A DNA stretch of 64,000 nucleotides, taken from contig NZ_VLNU01000001.1 in NCBI RefSeq assembly GCF_009765165.1, positions 3,354,247 through 3,418,246 on the forward strand, written 5' to 3'. Shown piece after piece: positions 6,639-15,096 of this stretch. Source of the stretch: Lysobacter panacisoli (GTDB lineage Bacteria; Pseudomonadota; Gammaproteobacteria; Xanthomonadales; Xanthomonadaceae). The notes below the pieces were generated by a model that was not told the DNA's origin, searched no databases, and saw nothing but the letters and a program-made list of their open reading frames with translations. The first letter of the stretch is position 1. Every line of letters begins with the position of its first letter. A program made the translations under genes and the position numbers.

Positions 6639-9161
6639 ATGACGGTCGGGGCGGAAACGCGTGAGATCGCTATCCACCTCCCGGCCGACGCTGACGCGAT
6701 ACCTGCAGACCTTCTGCGATACTCGCCGCCTTCCCTCGAGCCGTGCCCGATCATGCCAGCGAGCGCCAACCTTGAGTTCCTTGATGCGCCGGGCAAGGTG
6801 GCTACGATGATGCGCAGCCACGACTGGAGCGGCTCGCCTCTCGGCCCGCCGGCGCAGTGGCCGCAATCGCTGCGCAGCGTTGTCAGCCTCCTGCTGTGGT
6901 CCAAGTTCCCCATGTTCGTCGCCTGGGGACCGCAGCTGGGCTTCGTGTACAACGATCCTTACGCGGAGATCCTCGGCGCGAAGCATCCGTCCTCACTGGG
7001 GCGGCCGTTCGAGGAGATCTGGTCCGAGATCTGGAGCGAGGTGGGGCCGTTGGCGCACCGTGCGCTGCAGGGCGAGGCCAGCTACGTCGAGAACATGCCG
7101 TTGCTGATGAGCCGCAAGGGCTACGACGAGCAGACCTGGTTCACGTTCTCCTACTCGCCGGTCACCGGCGACGACGGCCGAATCGCCGGCATGTATTGCG
7201 TGTGCACCGAGACCACGCACGGTGTTCTGCTGGAAGCCGCGCGCGAAGCGCAGACGCAGCGGCTCGCGTCCCTGGCGGAGCAGCGCCAGCTAGCGCTCGA
7301 CGCCGCCCAGCTGGGATGGTGGCAGTACGACACCGAGACCGGCGCTGTCACCCACGACGAGCGTTATGGGCAGATCTATGGACTGGACGCATCGTCGCCG
7401 CGTCACGTCGATGAGATCCGTCGACTCGTGTATGAGGAAGACGCCCCACGACTGCGGGCCGCAGCCGAGGCCGCGATCAGGTCGTCCGAGCCGGAACCTT
7501 ACGCGATCGAGTACCGCATCCTTCGTCCCGATGGTGCCACCCGCTGGCTGGAGGCACGCGGCATTCCCAGCTTCGAGGGCCGCGGCGCGTCGCGCGTGTT
7601 GACGAGCTATGCAGGTACCGTCGCCGACATTACCGAGCGACGCATAGCGGAGGAAGTTCTGCGCGAGGACGAAGCGCGCTTCCGGCTGATGGCGAACGCA
7701 TCGCCGGCCGCGCTCTGGCTGACCGATCCGAACGGCCACTGCACGTTCCTGTCCAGCCAGTGGTACGAGCTGACCGGCCAGACGGAAGCCCAGGCGCTGG
7801 GCTTGGGGTGGACCACCGCAACGCATCCGGACGACCAGGAACATGCGCGCAACGCGTTCCTTGAGGCAAACGAAAAGCGCCAGCAGTTCCAGACCGAGTA
7901 CCGCCTCCGCACCGCTGACGGCTCCTACCGATGGGCGGTAGACCTGGGCCGTCCGTGGTACTCGGAAACCGGTGAGTACGCGGGCATGGTGGGCGTGGTG
8001 TTCGACGTCGATGCGCGCCGTCGCGCGGAAGAGGCTGTCGAGGAAGCCAGCCGTCGCAAGGACCAATTCCTCGCGACGCTCGCGCATGAACTGCGCAATC
8101 CGCTGACGCCGATCTCCAACGCGCTGCAAGTCTGGCCGCATGTCGACGGCAAAGCCGAGGAAGCCAGCCGGCTACGCGGGATGATGGAGCGACAGGTCCG
8201 GCAGATGGCGCGGCTCATCGACGACCTGCTTGATGTATCGCGAATCACGCGCGGGCGCATCGACTTGCGGCGGGAGCGGCTTGACTTGTCGCTTGCGGTC
8301 CACGAGGCCGTTGAGGCACTCAAACCGTTCATCGATTCCAACGCACACCGACTCGTTGTCGACCTGCCCGTGGAGTCGGTGTACGTGGAGGCGGACCTCG
8401 GCCGGCTCGTACAGGTCTTCGGAAACCTGCTGCACAACGCGGCCAAATACACCGCGCCGGGCGGCGAGATCCACATTGTCGCGAGGCAGGAACGCGATGC
8501 GGCGATCGTGACGATCCGCGATAGCGGATTGGGAATCCCAACCGACATGCTCACGGAGGTATTCGAGATGTTCGCGCAGGTGGATCAGTCGCTTGGGCGT
8601 GCGCATGGTGGGCTGGGCATCGGCCTGACGCTGGTCAAGAGCCTCGTCGAACTGCACGGCGGCAGCATAGAGGTGCGCAGCGAAGGCCTGGGCCTCGGCA
8701 GCGAGTTCCAGGTGCGCCTGCCCGCGATTTCCGACGCCACCTCGCATGCCGCAATGGCGCAGCCGCTCGAAGGAGCACTCCCGCTCCCGTCGCATCGCGT
8801 CCTGGTCGTCGACGATTTGACATCGTCGGCCGACACTCTGGCGATGATGCTGGAATTGCTTGGACAGCACCTGCATATCGCGTATGACGGCGCGGCAGCG
8901 TTGGAAGCGTACGATGCCTTCGGGCCAGAGATCGCCTTCATCGACATCGCGATGCCTGGCATGGATGGTTACGAAGTCGCGCGTCGTCTCCGCACCTGCG
9001 CAAGTCGCAGGCCACTGCTGGTCGCCTTGACTGGATTCGGCCAGGAAGAGGATCGCAATCGCGCACTGGAGGCAGGGTTCGACCATCACCTGGTCAAACC
9101 TACAACGATTCAAGCGTTGCGGGAGATCCTCGCCGCCGTGCCGTTGCGCATCATGGGATGA
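6639..9161 (+). CDS. PAS hybrid sensor histidine kinase/response regulator
   Basis: 840-residue soluble hybrid kinase with no transmembrane segment. Order: N-terminal PAS-like module (about 55-190, with WSGSPLGPPAQWPQSLR), PAS/PAC (about 215-335), PAS/PAC (about 345-465), HisKA with LAHELRNPL (His483), HATPase with NLLHNAAKYT, DSGLGIP and GLGIGLTLVK, then a receiver (about 722-838) with Asp769 in FIDIAMPGMDG and Lys in VKPT. Phosphorelay to an external HPt protein is expected. An internal ATG at 6753 is an alternative start. The next gene is a close architectural paralogue. Confidence 0.92.
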   Translation: MTVGAETREIAIHLPADADAIPADLLRYSPPSLEPCPIMPASANLEFLDAPGKVATMMRSHDWSGSPLGPPAQWPQSLRSVVSLLLWSKFPMFVAWGPQLGFVYNDPYAEILGAKHPSSLGRPFEEIWSEIWSEVGPLAHRALQGEASYVENMPLLMSRKGYDEQTWFTFSYSPVTGDDGRIAGMYCVCTETTHGVLLEAAREAQTQRLASLAEQRQLALDAAQLGWWQYDTETGAVTHDERYGQIYGLDASSPRHVDEIRRLVYEEDAPRLRAAAEAAIRSSEPEPYAIEYRILRPDGATRWLEARGIPSFEGRGASRVLTSYAGTVADITERRIAEEVLREDEARFRLMANASPAALWLTDPNGHCTFLSSQWYELTGQTEAQALGLGWTTATHPDDQEHARNAFLEANEKRQQFQTEYRLRTADGSYRWAVDLGRPWYSETGEYAGMVGVVFDVDARRRAEEAVEEASRRKDQFLATLAHELRNPLTPISNALQVWPHVDGKAEEASRLRGMMERQVRQMARLIDDLLDVSRITRGRIDLRRERLDLSLAVHEAVEALKPFIDSNAHRLVVDLPVESVYVEADLGRLVQVFGNLLHNAAKYTAPGGEIHIVARQERDAAIVTIRDSGLGIPTDMLTEVFEMFAQVDQSLGRAHGGLGIGLTLVKSLVELHGGSIEVRSEGLGLGSEFQVRLPAISDATSHAAMAQPLEGALPLPSHRVLVVDDLTSSADTLAMMLELLGQHLHIAYDGAAALEAYDAFGPEIAFIDIAMPGMDGYEVARRLRTCASRRPLLVALTGFGQEEDRNRALEAGFDHHLVKPTTIQALREILAAVPLRIMG

Positions 9162-9388
9162 ACGCCCAGCAAGTTTCCAGGCCGTAGGAGCGAGGTGACT
9201 AGTTTCCCTGTGCCCATCTTCAACCTCCTTCAAAGGATCTATTCGTCGCGTTACAGCGCGATACAGCAACGTGGACGCGGTGTCGAACCTGCTGCGCCCA
9301 TGGCCGCGGGCGCCCCTGAGTGCGCTTGCGGCGCCACCAGATTCGTACCATGGACACGACGGCCGCCGGCGCGAGGAGAGTTGCAGAG

Positions 9389-12115
9389 ATGACCCATACG
9401 GGACGGGACGTTCTTGCCGGCGGCGGTCAGATGGGCGAGCGCCTCCGCGACATGGACTGGAGCAACACGGCGCTCGGGCCCGTCGAGACGTGGCCAGAGG
9501 CACTACGCACGTTGGTTCAGTTGCTGCTCGCTTCCAACCAGCCGACCTACATCATTTGGGGGCAGGCAAGATCGTTCCTCTACAACGACCACTACATGCC
9601 TTTTCTCGGCGCCAAGCATCCGGCGGCGATCGGGCGCGACATCCTCGAAGAGGTATGGCCCGAGATACGTAGTGAACTCGAACCTTTGATTGATACCGTG
9701 GCGAGCGGTGACCCGGTCCACGTCCCGAGCATGCGACTCATGCTTGAGCGAAATGGCTATCCAGAAGAAACCTATTTCTCGTTCTTTTTCGCGCCCGTGC
9801 GAGATGCATCCGGTAGCGTCGCCGGAATGTTCGGGGCCTGCAGCGACATCACCGCGAAGGTGAAGCTGGAGCGGGATCTGACCACAAGTGACGCCCGGCA
9901 TCGCCAAGTGCTCACCAATATGGATGAGGCGTTCGTGCTGCTTGATCGCGACTTCCATGTGGTTGAGGTCAACCCGGTAGCGGAACGGCTGACGCAGCTT
10001 GGTCGCGACCAACTGGTTGGGCGGCTGCACTGGGACCTGTTTCCCGGCACACTCGAATCGCCGATTGGCGAGATGTACCTGCGAGCCCAAGCCACGAGTC
10101 GGCCTGAGAGCATCGAGTATCGCTACACGTTCGGCGACGGACGGGACTGCTGGTTCGACGTCCGTGCATTTCCTGTCGAGGAAGGGTTGGCGGTGTTCTT
10201 CCACGACATCACGCAGCGGCGCGAACAGGAGAAGGCCGCCTCGCTCGCGGCCGAGCGTGTTCAGTTGGCCCTGGATGCCGGCGCAATTCTCGGAACGTGG
10301 GTGTGGTTGATCCCGGAGGACCGCATAAGCGGCGACGAGAGGTTCGCGCATCTTTTTGGCCTCGACGAGGCAGCCTGCCGTGAAGGCATCCCGCTAGGGG
10401 CGGCGTTCGATGCCATTCACCCCGCCGATCGTGAGCGCGTGTCTGCGGCGATAGACGAGGTGCTGGCGCGGGGCGGGGCATACCGCTGCGAGTACCGCGT
10501 ACTGACTCGTGACGGTACGTGGACGTGGGTAGAAGCGAACGGACGTGTAGAGACTGACGAAGGAGGCAGGCCGGTACGCTTCCCGGGCGTGCTGCTGGGC
10601 CATGATGAGCGTCATCGAGTCGAGGCCGAGCGCGACCGCGCACTGACGCTCCTGAAAACCTTCACCGAGACCGTGCCCGGTGTGGTGTACGCGAAGGACC
10701 GCGAGGGGCGGTTGGTCGTGGGCAATCGCGGTGTCGCCGACCTGCTCGGCGTACCGGAATCGCAATTCCTGGGCCGTACCGACATCGAACTATTGGCCGA
10801 CAGATCGCAGGCCGAAGCCGTCATGGCCAACGATCGCCGGATCATGGCTCGCGGTGTCCCCGAACAGATCGAGGAAGAGGTCCGGCTGGCGGATGGCGCA
10901 CCTGCGACGTGGCTGTCCACCAAAGCGCCCTGGTTTGACGACGCGGGCAACGTGATAGGCGTGATCGGGGCCTCCATCGATATCACCGAGCGGCGCCAGA
11001 TGATGCAGGAGCTAGAGCAGTCGGATCGACGCAAGGACGAGTTTCTTGCAATGCTCGCGCACGAACTGCGAAATCCGCTGGCGCCGATCCGCACGGCTGC
11101 CGAGCTGCTGCGTCTCGCGCCCGGAGACCAGGTAACGGTCGGCAAGGCGGCCCAGATCATCTCGCGGCAGGTTGCGCATATGACGGAGCTTGTCGACGAC
11201 CTGCTTGACGTCTCACGCGTGACGCGCGGGCTTGTGGAATTCGAACGCAAGCCCGTGGAGATGCGCACGGTGGTTTCCGCGGCCGTCGAGCAAACCGAGC
11301 CGGTTATGCAATTGCGGCGGCACACACTCTCGGTCGAGACCAACGGCGGGCCCGCGTTTGTGCTTGGCGACCGTCACCGCCTGGTACAGGTGGTTTCAAA
11401 CCTGCTGAACAACGCCGCCAAGTACACGTCGCCGACAGGTTCAATCCGATTGGCGTTGACGGTGGCGGCAGACGAGGTGTCCCTCGAGGTCATTGACAAC
11501 GGCAGCGGTATGGAAGCGTCCCTCCTGCCACATGTGTTCGAACTTTTCACGCAAGCCGCACGGACCCCGGACCGTGCCCAAGGCGGCCTCGGCATCGGCT
11601 TGGCGCTTGTGCGTAGCATCGTGCGCGCGCATGGCGGAAGCATCACGGCAACGAGCGATGGCTCGGGCTGCGGAAGCACCTTCCGCCTCGTGCTTCCGCG
11701 AGCCATTGTCGAGCAGGACCCGGCCATCGACCTCCCGCCGTCGCGCATTTCCGTGTCGAAGCGCACCATCATGGTGGTGGACGACAATCGCGATGCCGCG
11801 GACACGCTTGCGAGCGTACTGAGAGTGCTTGGACACGATGTCAGCGTCGCGACGAGCGGCTTTGAAGCGCTTGCGGTGCTGGCGCAGCGCGAGCGCTGGG
11901 ACGCCTTCATCCGAGATGTCGGGATGCCTGACATGACCGGCCACGAGTTGGTTGGGCGACTGCGCGAGTGCTTGCAAGACGGTGGCCCGCGATTCATCGC
12001 GCTCAGCGGTTATGGGCAGCGAAGTGACGAGGCCGCGTCGCGTGCCGCTGGTTTCGACCACCATGTGGTGAAACCGGTTGATCTCGATCGACTCACGGCT
12101 TTGATTTCCAATTGA
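9389..12115 (+). CDS. PAS hybrid sensor histidine kinase/response regulator, tandem paralogue
   Basis: 908-residue cytoplasmic hybrid kinase. It starts with the same WSNTALGPVETWPEALR module as the preceding kinase, followed by three PAS/PAC units (about 165-280, 290-410, 415-545), HisKA (His558 in LAHELRNPL), HATPase (NLLNNAAKYT, DNGSGM, GLGIGLALVR) and a C-terminal receiver with Asp843 in RDVGMPDMTG. The ATG at 9389 is chosen because GAGGAG lies about 10 bases upstream; ATGs at 9320 and 9350 in frame lack such a site. Tandem duplication of the upstream gene with sensor divergence is inferred. Confidence 0.92.
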   Translation: MTHTGRDVLAGGGQMGERLRDMDWSNTALGPVETWPEALRTLVQLLLASNQPTYIIWGQARSFLYNDHYMPFLGAKHPAAIGRDILEEVWPEIRSELEPLIDTVASGDPVHVPSMRLMLERNGYPEETYFSFFFAPVRDASGSVAGMFGACSDITAKVKLERDLTTSDARHRQVLTNMDEAFVLLDRDFHVVEVNPVAERLTQLGRDQLVGRLHWDLFPGTLESPIGEMYLRAQATSRPESIEYRYTFGDGRDCWFDVRAFPVEEGLAVFFHDITQRREQEKAASLAAERVQLALDAGAILGTWVWLIPEDRISGDERFAHLFGLDEAACREGIPLGAAFDAIHPADRERVSAAIDEVLARGGAYRCEYRVLTRDGTWTWVEANGRVETDEGGRPVRFPGVLLGHDERHRVEAERDRALTLLKTFTETVPGVVYAKDREGRLVVGNRGVADLLGVPESQFLGRTDIELLADRSQAEAVMANDRRIMARGVPEQIEEEVRLADGAPATWLSTKAPWFDDAGNVIGVIGASIDITERRQMMQELEQSDRRKDEFLAMLAHELRNPLAPIRTAAELLRLAPGDQVTVGKAAQIISRQVAHMTELVDDLLDVSRVTRGLVEFERKPVEMRTVVSAAVEQTEPVMQLRRHTLSVETNGGPAFVLGDRHRLVQVVSNLLNNAAKYTSPTGSIRLALTVAADEVSLEVIDNGSGMEASLLPHVFELFTQAARTPDRAQGGLGIGLALVRSIVRAHGGSITATSDGSGCGSTFRLVLPRAIVEQDPAIDLPPSRISVSKRTIMVVDDNRDAADTLASVLRVLGHDVSVATSGFEALAVLAQRERWDAFIRDVGMPDMTGHELVGRLRECLQDGGPRFIALSGYGQRSDEAASRAAGFDHHVVKPVDLDRLTALISN

Positions 12116-12148
12116 AGGCCGCTGTTGTTACGAACGCCATGAGCCGCC

Positions 12149-12170
12149 GTCCGCTTCTGCCGGAGCGGAC
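12149..12170 (+). repeat. GTCCGCT/AGCGGAC inverted repeat (dispersed element, copy 2)
   Basis: Perfect 7-bp arms with an 8-base loop, 33 bases after the second hybrid kinase. It may serve as its terminator. Sequence-related units occur elsewhere in the window. Confidence 0.5.
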
Positions 12171-12190
12171 ACCGTAGCAACGCCGGGATT

Positions 12191-12214
12191 AGGCCGATTT
12201 ATCGGGGGTAGGGA
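12191..12214 (+). repeat. 24-bp dispersed repeat, copy 2
   Basis: 21 of 24 bases match 4323-4346. Located between the hybrid kinase and the left edge of the accessory island. Confidence 0.5.
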
Positions 12215-12283
12215 GGCAGGGTGTCTTCAAGTCATCCGTTCAATTCGCCAGGAATTGAATTTTGCGGCGCCCGCGTCTAGCGA

Positions 12284-14068
12284 TCATGACGGCGGGCGAC
12301 CATCCGGGTCGGGCTCGGCGGCTTGGATCGACGCCACTATGGCCTCAAGGCAACGCGCCAAGCCTGTGAGCAGGTGTAATGCCTGCGCGTAGAAGGAGGC
12401 GGCGGGGTCGATGCCGACCAGCGCAAAGGCAGATTCAATCTCCGAACTTGGCAAGTGCGCCGCACCTACGCGCATGTCATAGAGGCCGATCAGCGGTCCC
12501 ATCAATACTCGAGCCTGTGAGGGGCCTTCGCGACGAGCCAAGGCCCGCTCCAGTGATTTCAATGAGCCTGTACCCGGCATTTCGCGGGTGACTGGCGCGA
12601 ATCGCTGCAGCGATTCGGCATCGATGCGGTCAGCCGTCAGGCGAGCGACGTCCTTGGCAAGCTCCAGTAGGGAGTTTCGGTCGACCACGCGAAAGCGATA
12701 GAGCGAGGAGAGCAACTGCTCCTCGATCCCATGCTGCCTGAAGATCGGAAAGCCCCACTGCCCATGGGCAGCCTCGTCCATTTTTGCCAGTGACGTAGCG
12801 ATGCGCTTCTCCGGTGCGGTGGTTTCCGCAACCCTGGCTTCGATGTGGGACATCGCCAACTCGGTGCTGAGCAAGCCCTGCGGATAGACATTGCGGCCGG
12901 CCCAGATTCGACGATGCCACTCAGACAAGCGTGCGACGTCACGAGCATACACGTTGATCATGCCCGCCTCGTTGATGCCGAAATGAATCGAATAACCCGG
13001 CTCGCCCTCAAGGCCGCCGGTATCATGCGTGTACCACTCGAGCTTTCCAGCACGTAGGGCGAGCAGATCGCGCACGATGGCTGGGTCGAACCAGAGCCAA
13101 AGGCCGATGTCTTCGTCGTTGAGTTCGTCAGCGTTGCGGCGATCCCCTGCAGCATTAACGATGAAGGTCGTCGAGGAGGGTGCATGATCGCCACGGACGC
13201 GGGGGCTCTGGGCGGCAGGTTCGATCCACACGTTGCGCCATACTTCCCCACTGATGCGATGAAGAACGGGGCCGGTTCGGGCGAACCGGCGCTGCGTATG
13301 ATCGGTTCCCTCATCAGTCTCCGGGCACATGACAGGAACATCGGCATCCATGTCGATATCCGTACGCCAGGCATGGAAAACCGCCACCGTGGCGCCTTCT
13401 GGATCGCCGCCAGGGTGAATTCTCATCACGTGTCCTTCGAAGCGTCCATCCGCTAATGCATCACGCTGGCGGCCTTCTGGCCACTGGATGTGGTCGGCAT
13501 CGGCCTGAATCGATACGCGCTCACGGTAGCTCAGCAAACGTAGCGCTAGTCCTCTTGCGCAGAGATAGTCACGAAGAAAATCTGTGCGAATCAAGATGGC
13601 GCCCACAGATCCATCCCTGCGCCTGACTCGCTTTGCAGCGATGGTGAAGTTCTCATCCGGTTGCACCCACGCGTCGTTCTCTTCGATCAGGCCCAGCGCG
13701 AGAACGAGATCCTGATGAAGGTGCCAGACCTGGTCCCCTATTGGATTGCGCTGCGCCAGTACCAGATTCACTCCAGCGTCCACTCCGTCGTCGAATTGGA
13801 AGGAATCGGCCGTCTTGTAGCGGCCATCGTCAAAGGCATAAGCGCCGTGCGTGTGGGTCATTCCGGAATTGCCCCATTCCAGTTCTTCCGCGGCGGCTCG
13901 GAACGCTGGTGGCACCGCTACAGAAACCGCGCAAGTGACGTCCTCCTGGAAGCCAAGATGGCCGATCTCACCCTGGCACTGCCCTAGGAAAGCGCGCAGC
14001 GGAATCCAGGTCTGGTCCGCATAGGCACGACGCCGCTCGGCCTGCATTTCGAACCACTCCTGCCTCAT
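12284..14068 (-). CDS. Hypothetical protein in defence island
   Basis: 594 residues of no recognised family. It is soluble, mixed alpha/beta and Trp-rich, without signal peptide or clear membrane segment. No Walker, helicase, nuclease or TIR motif was spotted. The C-terminal third (about 400-594) is mainly helical. The start overlaps the stop of the PD-(D/E)xK-like gene by ATGA (14065-14068), so the two are co-translated as one unit. Its position, back to back with QatABCD, suggests an anti-phage or conflict function, which is inference from context only. Confidence 0.75.
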   Translation of the reverse strand: MRQEWFEMQAERRRAYADQTWIPLRAFLGQCQGEIGHLGFQEDVTCAVSVAVPPAFRAAAEELEWGNSGMTHTHGAYAFDDGRYKTADSFQFDDGVDAGVNLVLAQRNPIGDQVWHLHQDLVLALGLIEENDAWVQPDENFTIAAKRVRRRDGSVGAILIRTDFLRDYLCARGLALRLLSYRERVSIQADADHIQWPEGRQRDALADGRFEGHVMRIHPGGDPEGATVAVFHAWRTDIDMDADVPVMCPETDEGTDHTQRRFARTGPVLHRISGEVWRNVWIEPAAQSPRVRGDHAPSSTTFIVNAAGDRRNADELNDEDIGLWLWFDPAIVRDLLALRAGKLEWYTHDTGGLEGEPGYSIHFGINEAGMINVYARDVARLSEWHRRIWAGRNVYPQGLLSTELAMSHIEARVAETTAPEKRIATSLAKMDEAAHGQWGFPIFRQHGIEEQLLSSLYRFRVVDRNSLLELAKDVARLTADRIDAESLQRFAPVTREMPGTGSLKSLERALARREGPSQARVLMGPLIGLYDMRVGAAHLPSSEIESAFALVGIDPAASFYAQALHLLTGLARCLEAIVASIQAAEPDPDGRPPS

Positions 14069-14664
14069 TCATTCCCCCGGTCATCGTCTATCAGCCGTCC
14101 CCTGAGGAACTTGCCGGTCGTACCCTGCAACTCGCTCCGATCAAAGAGCTTGCCCTTGAACTGGAAGTTATGATCAATGCGCACGATCAACAGTTGCTCG
14201 AAATCGCCTTGACTCTTGACCAATACGCGATCGGATGACTTCTCCGGTGAGATGGTCTTCACTTCGATGCGCTTGCCTGCGATGATGCCGTCAGAGCCGG
14301 CCTGATGGGTGCCGTGACGACGCAAGCCGAATTTGATCTCTGCATAGATCTCTCCCAATTCGCCCCAGACCTGCAGATAGCGACCCGTGTTTTCGAAGTG
14401 GCGCTGGGCACAGTCCACTAGGTCCAGGAAGATCTCGGTCTGCCTAACGACGCTGTAGGGAAATCCTTCCCGGCTTTGGAACGGGAGGTAGGAGCGAAGG
14501 TCGTCCCTTTCGGCGTCGGGGTGCTCGCCCAACTCGGAGGCTAGCCACTCCTGATCGATGTACTTCCACTCCCAGGGGGCGACGCCGCAGCTGGCAGCAT
14601 CGGCGATGTCCTGCGGGCTACACCCGCGCTCCCGCATCTCGTAAAGAAAGTCCCAGTCCCCCAC
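14065..14664 (-). CDS. Hypothetical protein, probable PD-(D/E)xK nuclease fold
   Basis: 199 residues. The middle contains WGELGEIYAEIKFGL, then GSDGIIAGKRIEVKTI: an upstream Glu, an Asp ahead of a short hairpin, and an E-x-K strand, the layout of a restriction-endonuclease-like core (about residues 103-145). It resembles small 'protein of unknown function' nuclease-like modules in defence loci. First gene of a two-gene operon with the 594-residue protein. The nuclease call is from motif pattern alone, and the active-site assignment is tentative. Confidence 0.7.
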   Translation of the reverse strand: MGDWDFLYEMRERGCSPQDIADAASCGVAPWEWKYIDQEWLASELGEHPDAERDDLRSYLPFQSREGFPYSVVRQTEIFLDLVDCAQRHFENTGRYLQVWGELGEIYAEIKFGLRRHGTHQAGSDGIIAGKRIEVKTISPEKSSDRVLVKSQGDFEQLLIVRIDHNFQFKGKLFDRSELQGTTGKFLRGRLIDDDRGNE

Positions 14665-15096
14665 TGCCGCTCCTTGCCTGATTGCTGCGTAATCAAAGCA
14701 CCGGCTTTATACGGCCTCTTTGCCAGACGCGCCACGGTCCTTCAGGCGCCCTGAGATCCCGACCCGGGCGCGTACTCCCGGTAGACCACCTGATGCGGTG
14801 GTGGTTCGATGCCGCATCCAGCGTTCCGGGGCTATCGGTCAGGGGGCTGTTCTGCTGGAAGGTAGGTAGCCGGTGTGCGGCGGGGCGCCCTGCTAGCGGG
14901 AGGAGAGTGTGGCTGCTGGACGATTGCACACGGTGCTGGGCGATGTTCAGATGGGCACGGGGTGGGGCAGGCGTAGACCGAGCGCGGGCTATTGAATAGC
15001 GAATGGGCAACGATCGCCTATGAGGTTATACCGCTCCCTCAAGTTTTCTGCCGGACCCTGGGAGGGCGCCGGACATTTGGGCAAAGGAGGCTACAA
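14665..15096. other. Divergent intergenic region between unknown module and qatABCD
   Basis: 432 bases with no convincing gene. It must carry the promoters for both divergent operons, but no clear -35/-10 pair or operator could be assigned. A strong AAAGGAGG at 15083-15090 serves qatA. Confidence 0.5.

Noticed and set aside
14665..15096. Second dif-like or Tn3 terminal repeat at the left side of the Qat operon
   Set aside because: I looked for CGCATAA/TTATG halves and for GGGG-starting ends matching 22.3 kb and found no convincing copy, so element borders cannot be drawn.
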